Source: Magnetococcales bacterium DCbin2
GTDB taxonomy: Bacteria; Pseudomonadota; Magnetococcia; Magnetococcales; UBA8363
Assembly (NCBI GenBank): GCA_002753615.1
Contig: PEAO01000026.1
Location: 1-35,109 of the forward strand
DNA: 35,109 nt
Direction: 5' to 3'
A program made the translations under genes and the position numbers. This document shows, piece by piece, positions 24,200 to 31,653 of this stretch; position 1 is the first letter of the stretch; every line of letters begins with the position of its first letter. The notes beneath the pieces were generated by a model that was given only the letters and a program-made list of their open reading frames with translations, did not search any database and had not been told where the DNA came from.

Positions 24200-26382
24200 A
24201 CGGAGAAACCCACCGCCAGCTGGCAGGATTCATCTGGGGTATTTGCAACCTGCTTCGTGGCCCCTATAAGCGCAACGAATATCGGAAGGTCATCCTGCCC
24301 CTGACCGTTCTGCGCCGGTTTGACTGTCTGCTGGCCCCCACCAAGCAGACCGTGCTGACGAAGCACCGAGAGATCAAAACCAAGCCCGACACCGTGGTGA
24401 GGCGACTGCTCGAGGATGTGACGGGCTACAAATTCTTCAACCTTTCCCGGCTTCAATTCGACAAGGGTGCTGATCATTCCCTTCTGGACGATCCCAACAA
24501 CCTCGCCCCCAATCTCAACAGCTACATCAACGGTTTCTCCCCCAATGTTCGGGCCATCATGGAGCGATTTGGATTCGACCAGCAGATTGCCCGAATGGCA
24601 GAGAAGAACATCCTCTACGCCGTGGTCAAGGAGTTTTCCGGGATCGACCTCTCTCCGCAACGGGTAGATAACGTACAGATGGGGTACGTCTTCGAGGAGT
24701 TGATCCGGATCGGGGCGGAACAATCCAACGAGGAGGCCGGGGAGCACTTCACTCCCCGGGAGGTGATCAAGCTGATGGTCAACCTCCTGCTGGCGCCGGA
24801 AGAGGATCTGGCCCGCAGCCATGTGGTGAAAACTATCTACGATCCTGCGTGCGGCACCGGTGGCATGCTGTCGGTGGCAGAGGAGTACATCCGCAGTTTA
24901 AACAGAGAGGCGCAGCCCAAGCTGTTCGGGCAGGATTGGAACGACGAGGCGTGGGCGGTCTGCAAATCCGATATGCTGATCAAGGGGGAGGACTCGGACA
25001 ACATCGTTCTGGGGGACACCTTCACCCGAGACGGGTTCGACCGCACCCAGGATGGAGGCAAGTGGACCTTTGATTACATGCTGGCGAATCCACCTTTCGG
25101 GGTGGAGTGGAAGCAACAGCAGAAAGCCGTCCAACATGAGGCGGACACTCTGGGTTTCGCTGGTCGGTTTGGCGCAGGGACACCACGCATCAACGATGGG
25201 GCACTGCTGTTTCTCCAGCACATGATCAGCAAGCGTCGTACCCCAGAGCAAGGGGGAAGCCGCATCGGCATCGTTTTCAACGGTTCCCCTCTTTTCACGG
25301 GAGATGCGGGCAGCGGAGAGAGCGAGATTCGCCGCTGGATCATCGAGAACGATTGGTTGGAAGCCATCGTCGCTCTGCCGGAGCAACTTTTCTACAATAC
25401 CGGCATCGCCACCTACGTCTGGATCGTCACCAACCGCAAGGAGAGCCTCCGCAAGGGCAAGGTCCAGTTGATCGACGCCCGCAACTTCTGGGTGCCCATG
25501 GAAAAATCTCTGGGCAATAAGCGCCGCCGCATCGGCGATCCATCGGACGATCAGCATCGCAATGATCCCGACTATATCGCCGAGATCACCCGCATTTATG
25601 CGCGTTTTGCCGATGGGGAAACCCGGTGGGTGCGCTTCGGGGACAAGGAAAAGGTGCTGGAGGTGACGGATCGGCGACCGGAAGGGGAAGCACCGAAAGG
25701 ACAGCGATGGAAGGAACTGGTGGTCAGCAAGGTGTTCGACAACGAGAATTTCGGCTTCCGCAAAATCACCGTGGAGTGCCCCCTGAGGCTCAATTTCCAG
25801 GCGAGTCCCGAGCGTATCGAACGTCTTGAGCAACAGACCGCCTTCCGCAATCTGGCCGCCAGCAGTAAGAAAAACGAGACCCTCCGGCAGCAGGATATTG
25901 TCGCAGGGGAGCAACGGCAACAGGTCATCCGGGAATTGCTGGGGGCCTTTGTCACTCAGCATGAGGAGCGGCTGTTCAAGGATCGCAAGGCGTTTCTCAT
26001 GGCCCTGCGGGACGTGGACCGCACCCGTGGGGTACGCCTTTCCACCCCGGAACTGAAAGCGGTGCTGGAAGCCCTGTCGGAACGGGATGAAACCGCCGCA
26101 ATTTGTACCGACCGACAGGGTCAACCGGAGCCTGATGCCGAATTGCGCGATACCGAATCGGTGCCGCTCAAGGAGAGTATTCAGGACTATTTCCGGCGCG
26201 AGGTGCGGCCTCATGTGCCAGACGCCTGGATTGACGAATTCAAGACCAAAGTCGGCTATGAAATTCCCTTCAATCGCCATTTCTATCGTTACGAACCCCC
26301 GCGACCTCTGGAAGAGATCGAACAGGACATCAAGGGACTGGAGGAAGAGATTGTTGCCTTACTCAGGGAGGTGACCGCATGA
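24196..26382 (+). CDS. hsdM: Type I restriction-modification DNA methyltransferase subunit
   Basis: 728 residues from ATG 24196; an in-frame ATG at 24145 would overlap the regulator by 55 bases and is rejected. The N-terminal helical domain (about 1-160) starts FIWGICNLLRGPYKRNEYRK. The methylase core has DPACGTGG at 216-223 (AdoMet binding) and NPPF at 298-301 (the N6-adenine catalytic motif), preceded by HFTPREVIKLM. The C-terminal 200 residues are helical and probably contact HsdS and HsdR. Two copies with one HsdS methylate adenines in the target. It is longer than a typical ~500-residue HsdM because of this C-terminal extension. The stop overlaps the next start (ATGA). Confidence 0.95.
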   Translation: MNGETHRQLAGFIWGICNLLRGPYKRNEYRKVILPLTVLRRFDCLLAPTKQTVLTKHREIKTKPDTVVRRLLEDVTGYKFFNLSRLQFDKGADHSLLDDPNNLAPNLNSYINGFSPNVRAIMERFGFDQQIARMAEKNILYAVVKEFSGIDLSPQRVDNVQMGYVFEELIRIGAEQSNEEAGEHFTPREVIKLMVNLLLAPEEDLARSHVVKTIYDPACGTGGMLSVAEEYIRSLNREAQPKLFGQDWNDEAWAVCKSDMLIKGEDSDNIVLGDTFTRDGFDRTQDGGKWTFDYMLANPPFGVEWKQQQKAVQHEADTLGFAGRFGAGTPRINDGALLFLQHMISKRRTPEQGGSRIGIVFNGSPLFTGDAGSGESEIRRWIIENDWLEAIVALPEQLFYNTGIATYVWIVTNRKESLRKGKVQLIDARNFWVPMEKSLGNKRRRIGDPSDDQHRNDPDYIAEITRIYARFADGETRWVRFGDKEKVLEVTDRRPEGEAPKGQRWKELVVSKVFDNENFGFRKITVECPLRLNFQASPERIERLEQQTAFRNLAASSKKNETLRQQDIVAGEQRQQVIRELLGAFVTQHEERLFKDRKAFLMALRDVDRTRGVRLSTPELKAVLEALSERDETAAICTDRQGQPEPDAELRDTESVPLKESIQDYFRREVRPHVPDAWIDEFKTKVGYEIPFNRHFYRYEPPRPLEEIEQDIKGLEEEIVALLREVTA

Positions 26383-27536
26383 ACAACCCCATTCCCTTCA
26401 TGCAGCCGCGCATGGTGGGCGAACGTTTCCAGGGGCATGCCATTCCTTTGGAGATGCTCAAGGACTTGGCCGTTCTGGAAGAGATGATCGTTGAGGTGGC
26501 CAAGTGGTGCTTTCTTCAGGACCATCCTGGTCGGCAACGCTCTCCTCGGGGGTTCACCGATGGCCTTTCCCTCAAGTTGACGGGCATCGGGGAAGGCAGT
26601 GCCGTACCCCAGGTGAGCCTGTTTGTGGACACTCGGGGTGCTTTCCCGGCTGAGTTTTTCCCTCCTGAAAATCAAGGGTACTTCGAACAGGCCCGGGATT
26701 GCATCTATGGAGCCATCAACGCCGCAGCCAACGATGAGAGCATCACGGCTCACCTGCCGGAGAATCTGTTGGGGTACTTTGACCGCCTGGGGCGTGGGCT
26801 GCGGGATGGCGAAGTGATCGAATTCAACCCCGGCAATGCCCAGCGTCCGGCCCGGTTGGACAGGTCTACCCGCCGCAAGCTGATTTTCGCCTCATCCCAA
26901 ACCCAGGAGCTGACCGAAGAAATCTCCCTGTGTGGTTCGGTACCGGAAGCGGATCAGGAACGCATGACATTCACGCTTCGTTTGCTTGATGGTCAACGAG
27001 TAAGCGGCCCGATTGCATTCCAGCATTTGGATACGATTAACAAAGCATACCTAGGTTACCAAAGCGGTGTGGTGCGCATCCAAATACAGGGCATTGGCCG
27101 CTACAACCGAAGTAACCGCCTCAAAAGCATTGATGAGGTGGAGCACGTCAGCATTCTGGACCCATTGGACGTTGCCACCCAGCTTGATGAGTTTCGCAGC
27201 CTAAAAAATGGATGGTTGGATGGAAAGGGGCGTGCGCCCAGTCAGGAGGGGCTGGATTGGTTCTCTGGGCAATTCGAGGGCAATTATCCTGAAGTGCTAC
27301 CCCTTCCCTATATCTATCCAACGGCGGAAGGAGGGGTTCAGGCGGAATGGCCACTGAATGGCAATGAAGCATCGTTGGAAGTTGACTTTGAGACTCATAG
27401 GGGGGAGTGGTACTGTTTAAATATGTCAACAGATGCGGAAGATGACAACACCTTGAACCTGAATGATGCAGAAAGTTGGAGATGGCTGGCGACTCGGATT
27501 CGGGAACTGGCGGGGGGAGCGAAGGGTGAACAATAA
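26379..27536 (+). CDS. Unknown protein embedded in the R-M operon, gene pair part 1
   Basis: 385 residues from ATG 26379, coupled to hsdM. I do not recognise a named family. Visible parts: an N-terminal helical region (1-60), a mixed strand/helix part (60-255) with ASSQTQELTEEISLCGSV and RIQIQGIGRYNRSN, and a distinct C-terminal domain (about 262-380) with LKNGWLDGKGRAPSQEGLDW, then LPYIYPTAEGGVQAEW and WYCLNMSTDAEDD. The last part, with its conserved Trp and Gly, looks like a widespread small domain I have seen encoded before a partner like the next gene. No catalytic motif, membrane segment or signal peptide is seen. It overlaps its partner by 11 bases; the two probably act together. Confidence 0.75.
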   Translation: MNNPIPFMQPRMVGERFQGHAIPLEMLKDLAVLEEMIVEVAKWCFLQDHPGRQRSPRGFTDGLSLKLTGIGEGSAVPQVSLFVDTRGAFPAEFFPPENQGYFEQARDCIYGAINAAANDESITAHLPENLLGYFDRLGRGLRDGEVIEFNPGNAQRPARLDRSTRRKLIFASSQTQELTEEISLCGSVPEADQERMTFTLRLLDGQRVSGPIAFQHLDTINKAYLGYQSGVVRIQIQGIGRYNRSNRLKSIDEVEHVSILDPLDVATQLDEFRSLKNGWLDGKGRAPSQEGLDWFSGQFEGNYPEVLPLPYIYPTAEGGVQAEWPLNGNEASLEVDFETHRGEWYCLNMSTDAEDDNTLNLNDAESWRWLATRIRELAGGAKGEQ

Positions 27537-27921
27537 CACACTGCTTCTGCGTCAAATAAACCCGAGTTTCTTGAAGCTCAACAGGCCTACCTCTCAAGCA
27601 TTCCGTCCTACCCCAAAGGATGAATACAACCTGTCGGTTTACGATGGTGACAAGATCAAATCGGAACCGGCTTGGGAGCACTTTACTGGCCAACTCAACT
27701 TTGCCTCAGTTGGAGTGATGGGGATCACGGTAGAGGAGTGTACGGAATTGGATTTATCCGCTCGGTCAGACCCAGTGCCTTTCCTGGAGCATGCCATTAT
27801 CGACTTCTCTAGTTTCTCTAAAAATCAGATCGAGAAGAAGGCCAGGAAATTGCAGGAAAAGGCCGTGGCGAGAGGCTGGCTCTACCAGGCAACCGCCAGT
27901 CAGGTGGGGGGAGGACGATGA
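27526..27921 (+). CDS. Unknown protein embedded in the R-M operon, gene pair part 2
   Basis: 131 residues from GTG 27526, with GAAGG just before it; an in-frame ATG at 27463 would lie far inside the preceding gene. The core is TSQAFRPTPKDEYNLSVYDG at about 22-41, then SVGVMGITVEECTELDL and the block PFLEHAIIDFSSFSKNQIEK followed by KARKLQ. The conserved Arg, Lys, Asp and His (FRPTPKDE, EHAIIDF) could form an active or nucleotide-binding site, but I cannot match it to a known fold. It overlaps the 385-residue gene by 11 bases and the RhuM-like gene by 4, so it belongs to the same transcript. A two-component toxin-antitoxin or effector pair is one possibility, not shown by the sequence. Confidence 0.75.
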   Translation: MNNNTLLLRQINPSFLKLNRPTSQAFRPTPKDEYNLSVYDGDKIKSEPAWEHFTGQLNFASVGVMGITVEECTELDLSARSDPVPFLEHAIIDFSSFSKNQIEKKARKLQEKAVARGWLYQATASQVGGGR

Positions 27922-28436
27922 ACGGGCGACCCGCTCCCACGTCCAGGGCTCGTGGGGAAGCCGGGGAGACCTCGCTCCAGAAAGGTTCCGGGGAGATCAT
28001 CCTCTATCGCACCGAAGATGGCGTGGTGGAAATCCAGTTGCAGGCCATGGAGGGGTCGGTCTGGCTGACCCAACTGGAGATTGCCGAGCTGTTCGCCACC
28101 ACCAAACAGAATGTGAGCCTGCACGTCCGCAACATTCTTCATGAGGGGGAGTTGGAGGCTGCCTCAGTTGTCAAGGAATCCTTGACAACTGCCACCGACG
28201 GCAAGCAATACCGGACCAAGTTGTTCAATCTGCATATGATTCTTGCCGTTGGCTACTGGGTGCGCTCACCACGGGGTACTCAGTTCCGGCAATGGGCCAC
28301 CCGCCACTTCCATGACCGCTTCGATGACTTCGACGCCCAACGCCGCAAAGCGGAAGCATTGATCGCTGACGCCGAGGATCTGAAATCCCTGGAGGCGGTG
28401 CAACAGGCGGTGGAGAAAAAGGGGGACCGCCGGTGA
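27918..28436 (+). CDS. RhuM-like protein, internally shortened
   Basis: 172 residues from ATG 27918 (GGGGGAGGACG as SD). Residues 25-128 are the conserved N-terminal part of the RhuM/Bro-N-like family: EIILYRTEDGVVEIQLQAME, then VWLTQLEIAELFATTKQNVS and KLFNLHMILAVGYWVRSPRG followed by TQFRQWAT. Full RhuM proteins have about 330 residues; here residue 129 leads straight into DRFDDFDAQRRKAEALIADA, which resembles the usual C-terminal end. So about 150 residues from the middle appear to be missing, in frame. RhuM-like genes are often found in type I R-M loci, with unclear function. Both ends overlap their neighbours by 4 bases. It is possibly still a DNA-binding accessory protein, or a decaying gene kept for translational coupling. 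Confidence 0.8.
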   Translation: MNGRPAPTSRARGEAGETSLQKGSGEIILYRTEDGVVEIQLQAMEGSVWLTQLEIAELFATTKQNVSLHVRNILHEGELEAASVVKESLTTATDGKQYRTKLFNLHMILAVGYWVRSPRGTQFRQWATRHFHDRFDDFDAQRRKAEALIADAEDLKSLEAVQQAVEKKGDRR

Positions 28437-29782
28437 ACAAGAAGCCCTATTCCCACTACAAGGCGAGTGGCGCACCGTGGCTCGGAGAGGTGCCGGAGCA
28501 TTGGGAGGTGAAGCGGCTGAAGATGGCGGTGCATTTGTCAGATAAAAAGGTTGAAGCTGACGAGGAAAACCCGTTGCCATACATCGGGTTAGAGAATATT
28601 GAGTCGTGGACGGGAAAACTCCTGCCAATTGATCCCGATGTTGTGCCTTCTGGGGTGGCCAACAGTTTTCAGGAAGGCCGAACCCTTTTCTGTAAGCTCC
28701 GGCCATATTTGGCCAAGGCGTGTAACCCGGATTTTTCAGGACTCTGCTCAACTGAACTGTTGGTGATTGAGGGGCAGGACTTTGACCGTCGATCCCTTCT
28801 CTATTGGTTGCTTGCAGATGGGTTTGTGAACCTTGTTGACTCATCAACATATGGTTCAAAAATGCCTCGGGCGAACTGGGACTTTATCGGAAACTGCCGA
28901 CTTCCTGTTCCCCCTTTTTCCGAACAAACCGCCATTGCTGATTTCCTGGACGAGCAGACCGGGAAGATTGACCATTTGGTTGCCAAAAAGCGGGAGTTGA
29001 TCGCCCGGCTCAAGGAGAAGCGCACGGCGCTGATCTCCCGCACCGTCACTCGTGGTCTGCCCCCCGACGCCGCCCGGGAATTCGGCATGGAACCCCACAC
29101 CCGCTTCAAAGATTCCGGAGTTAAGTGGCTGGGGGAGGTGCCGGAGGGGTGGGGGGTGAAGAAACTAAAATTTTTAGCTTCCAATGAACTAGGCGCAGGT
29201 ATTCAAATTGGACCTTTTGGGGGGATGTTGACTGGTGTCGTTTACGATGAGATTGGTGAATATAAGGTGTACGGGCAGGAAAATATCATCAAGGATGACT
29301 TCCAGCGCGGAATTCGGTGGATAAGCCATGAACTCTACAGCGGTATGGGCAATTACCATTTGGAATCCGGAGATATCTTGTTCACAAGAAAAGGAAGTAT
29401 TGGCGGTTGCTGCATAACGGGAGACTCAATCCATCCTGGAATCATCGACTCAGATACAATTCGGTTGCGCACCAGAAAAGATATGGTCATTCCTTTGTAC
29501 CTGCTTCTGTCGTTTAAATTTTCAGATTACCTGCAATCTCAGGTTCAAGAATTCAAGCGAGGTGCTATTTTGAGCGGATTAAACACATCAACGATAGCAA
29601 GCCTTGTATTCCTCTTGCCTTCTATCCCTGAACAAGAGGCGGTGCTGGCATTTCTGGACCGCGAAACCGCCAAGCTGGACCGCCTGAGCGAAAAGGTGGC
29701 GGAGGCCATTGCCCGGTTGCAGGAGTACCGCACTGCCCTGATCACCGCCGCCGTCACCGGCAAGATTGACGTGAGACATTGA
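28433..29782 (+). CDS. hsdS: Type I restriction-modification specificity subunit
   Basis: 449 residues from GTG 28433 (GTGA overlap). It is built from two halves, each with a target recognition domain (TRD) followed by a conserved helix. The halves open with matching sequences, APWLGEVPEHWEVKRLK and VKWLGEVPEGWGVKKLK. The central conserved region, EQTAIADFLDEQTGKIDHLV followed by AKKRELIARLKEKRTALIS, matches the C-terminal one, EQEAVLAFLDRETAKLDRLS followed by EKVAEAIARLQEYRTALIT. Two TRDs read a split asymmetric DNA target; the helices set the spacing and bind HsdM. Both TRD segments are lower in GC than the conserved parts, as is usual for exchanged TRDs. The target sequence cannot be read from the protein. 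Confidence 0.95.
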   Translation: MNKKPYSHYKASGAPWLGEVPEHWEVKRLKMAVHLSDKKVEADEENPLPYIGLENIESWTGKLLPIDPDVVPSGVANSFQEGRTLFCKLRPYLAKACNPDFSGLCSTELLVIEGQDFDRRSLLYWLLADGFVNLVDSSTYGSKMPRANWDFIGNCRLPVPPFSEQTAIADFLDEQTGKIDHLVAKKRELIARLKEKRTALISRTVTRGLPPDAAREFGMEPHTRFKDSGVKWLGEVPEGWGVKKLKFLASNELGAGIQIGPFGGMLTGVVYDEIGEYKVYGQENIIKDDFQRGIRWISHELYSGMGNYHLESGDILFTRKGSIGGCCITGDSIHPGIIDSDTIRLRTRKDMVIPLYLLLSFKFSDYLQSQVQEFKRGAILSGLNTSTIASLVFLLPSIPEQEAVLAFLDRETAKLDRLSEKVAEAIARLQEYRTALITAAVTGKIDVRH

Positions 29783-29790
29783 GGTCCGCC

Positions 29791-30534
29791 ATGCCAAACA
29801 CCTTTCATGGGACATTGGAAGAACTCAAGGCCGCCGTGGAATCGACCGGTACTCCAGGAGAATGGCTATCAGACGGCGAGGGTAAGCATACCTTCCGCGC
29901 TCGCAGCAAGGGCGTGCTGAACTGGTGGGAGTCCAAAGGGACTCTCCAGATCCAGGGGCCTGCCAAGGGCAAACAGGAGTTGGAACAAGCCCTGAATGCA
30001 GCAATCTCCGGCCCAGGGGCCGCTGCACTCCAAATAGGGGGTCATAGCCAGGCAGCCAAAAAGGGGCAAATCTTCATCGTTCACGGCCACGACGTGAACG
30101 CCCGTGATCAGTTGGAACTCGTCCTGCGGCGGCTGGGGCTGGAACCCTTCATTTTGATGAACTCATCCGGGGAGGGAAAAACCATCATCGAGGCACTGGA
30201 AGGGCACATCGGAAGGGACTATGCTTCCGATTTCGGGATCGTCCTGATGACCCCCGACGACGTGGGTTACGCCAAGCAGGACGGCGAAGGGAAAGCCGAA
30301 CCCAGGGCGCGGCAGAATGTTCTCCTCGAAACCGGCATGCTCCTTTCCTCACTGACCAGAGAACGCATGGCACTCATCGTCAAAGGTCACCTTGAGCTTC
30401 CCTCCGATCTCCAGGGAATCATTCGGTTGGGCTACAATGACCATATCCGTGAAATCGTGCTAAAACTTTGCCAACGGCTGAAAGAGGTTGGTTTTGATAT
30501 CGATGCAGCTGCCATTTCGGCTGCATCGGCATGA
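29791..30534 (+). CDS. TIR-like nucleotide-binding protein (PF10137/CAP12 type)
   Basis: 247 residues from ATG 29791 (TGAGGT upstream); a TTG at 29779 overlapping the hsdS stop is the alternative. The N-terminal ~65 residues form a small alpha/beta domain (HGTLEELKAAVESTGTPGEW, then LNWWESKGTLQIQG). The TIR-like domain covers about 92-232: IFIVHGHD (94-101), SSGEGKTIIEAL, IVLMTPDD (150-157), RQNVLLETGML with Glu180 as candidate catalytic residue, and LELPSDLQGI. Proteins of this family serve as NAD-degrading effectors in Pycsar/CBASS-type defence. No cyclase gene is nearby, so the activating signal must come from elsewhere. The gap to hsdS is 8 bases, placing it firmly in the R-M operon. Confidence 0.85.
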   Translation: MPNTFHGTLEELKAAVESTGTPGEWLSDGEGKHTFRARSKGVLNWWESKGTLQIQGPAKGKQELEQALNAAISGPGAAALQIGGHSQAAKKGQIFIVHGHDVNARDQLELVLRRLGLEPFILMNSSGEGKTIIEALEGHIGRDYASDFGIVLMTPDDVGYAKQDGEGKAEPRARQNVLLETGMLLSSLTRERMALIVKGHLELPSDLQGIIRLGYNDHIREIVLKLCQRLKEVGFDIDAAAISAASA

Positions 30535-30547
30535 CAGGGGGTCGGCC

Positions 30548-30646
30548 ATGGACTTTCTGATTGATGACCGAGTGGGCAGACTGACTTTCAATGCCATCCG
30601 CGCGATCTCCACCGGCGATGTCCAAGTTCGGGAGCAGGTGGCATGA
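30548..30646 (+). CDS. Possible 32-residue ORF between TIR-like and FRG genes
   Basis: ATG 30548, 13 bases after the TIR-like stop. The product reads [20 protein letters not shown], then [12 protein letters not shown], and its stop overlaps the FRG start (ATGA). The sequence has a natural amino acid mix and no low complexity, and the start is preceded by GGGGGTCGGCC. It could be a small real protein, a translational coupler for the FRG gene, or the relic of a longer gene. I cannot tell which. Confidence 0.4.
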   Translation: MDFLIDDRVGRLTFNAIRAISTGDVQVREQVA

Positions 30647-31644
30647 ATGAGTTCTCCATCGACAGCTTCGAGGAGTACCTCCGTATCGTCCGGGACGAGG
30701 TGGGCAGCAAACAGAACAATGGCAAGCGCATCCGCCACTATTTCCGGGGACAAAGCAGACGGGTGGAGCAAGGCTACGACCTGAAGCCATCCATAGGCCG
30801 TTATGATCGCTTGAAGAGTCTCAGCACTGAAGAGCGGCACACCCTGGAACGCGACGTACTGGAGACCTTCAGCAACCACCTGCTCACCTATGTCAATCAC
30901 CTGCCCCGCAACGACTGGGAGGCACTGGCCATCGCCCAGCACCACGGCTTGCCCACCCGTTTCATGGACTGGACCACCAATCCCCTGGTAGCCCTCTATT
31001 TCGCCATTCGTGAAACCAAGAAGGATGCCAGCGGCAACTCTCTCGATAGCGCCGTTTATGTACTGATCAGCGAGCCAGCGAAGTATAGCGATCTGAAGCG
31101 CAGTCAACCATCTCAGAACCCTCTTGAGTACAAAGAAAATAATAATGTTAGAGAAGTCAGAGATGAAGATGGTTATGGAACTTTTGGGATGGGCGAGGAT
31201 GGCATTGACGATATCGATACTCAACCGGAGGTTGAAGGCGTTGGAACTACCGAGATTGTATCTACGATAACGCCATCAAGCAAGAAGAGTCCTGTTTCTA
31301 TTCAAATTGTTGGAAACAGAAACAATGTTATCATTGAGAAAGTCTACGCCAATGATGTGGATGAATCTTCCCCGTTTGAAATTACAGACAACGTCATCTA
31401 CGACCCACCCCACGTCTCCCTCCGCATCCGCGCCCAGGATGGGGTGCTCTTGGCCTGCCACAGGCCCATGGAGCCTCTGGAAGAAAAGGACTACCTGGAA
31501 GTGGTGATCAAGCATGGAGCCCATGACGACATCCGCCGTCGTTTGGACCAATATGGCGTGTTCGACAAACAATTGTTCCCGGACCTGGACGGCATCGCCA
31601 AGTGGTTGAAATACCGGGTGTTCGAAATCAACGGCAACGTGTAG
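30643..31644 (+). CDS. FRG-domain protein with an acidic, AT-rich insert
   Basis: 333 residues from ATG 30643. The FRG domain is clear: HYFRGQ (32-37) with the name-giving Phe-Arg-Gly, [20 protein letters not shown] (99-118), and the later part [20 protein letters not shown] (252-271). Between them, about residues 145-250 are acidic, polar and low in complexity ([20 protein letters not shown]), and the DNA there is much more AT-rich than on both sides, as if inserted. FRG domains occur in mobile and defence contexts, with no function I can assign. The gene sits between the TIR-like gene and hsdR, with a 9-base gap to hsdR. Confidence 0.85.
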   Translation: MNEFSIDSFEEYLRIVRDEVGSKQNNGKRIRHYFRGQSRRVEQGYDLKPSIGRYDRLKSLSTEERHTLERDVLETFSNHLLTYVNHLPRNDWEALAIAQHHGLPTRFMDWTTNPLVALYFAIRETKKDASGNSLDSAVYVLISEPAKYSDLKRSQPSQNPLEYKENNNVREVRDEDGYGTFGMGEDGIDDIDTQPEVEGVGTTEIVSTITPSSKKSPVSIQIVGNRNNVIIEKVYANDVDESSPFEITDNVIYDPPHVSLRIRAQDGVLLACHRPMEPLEEKDYLEVVIKHGAHDDIRRRLDQYGVFDKQLFPDLDGIAKWLKYRVFEINGNV

Positions 31645-31653
31645 GAAAAGCCC

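Noticed and set aside
24898-26280. 460-codon reverse-strand frame inside hsdM
   Set aside because: Antisense shadow of a well-supported gene; no motif and no SD-start pair.
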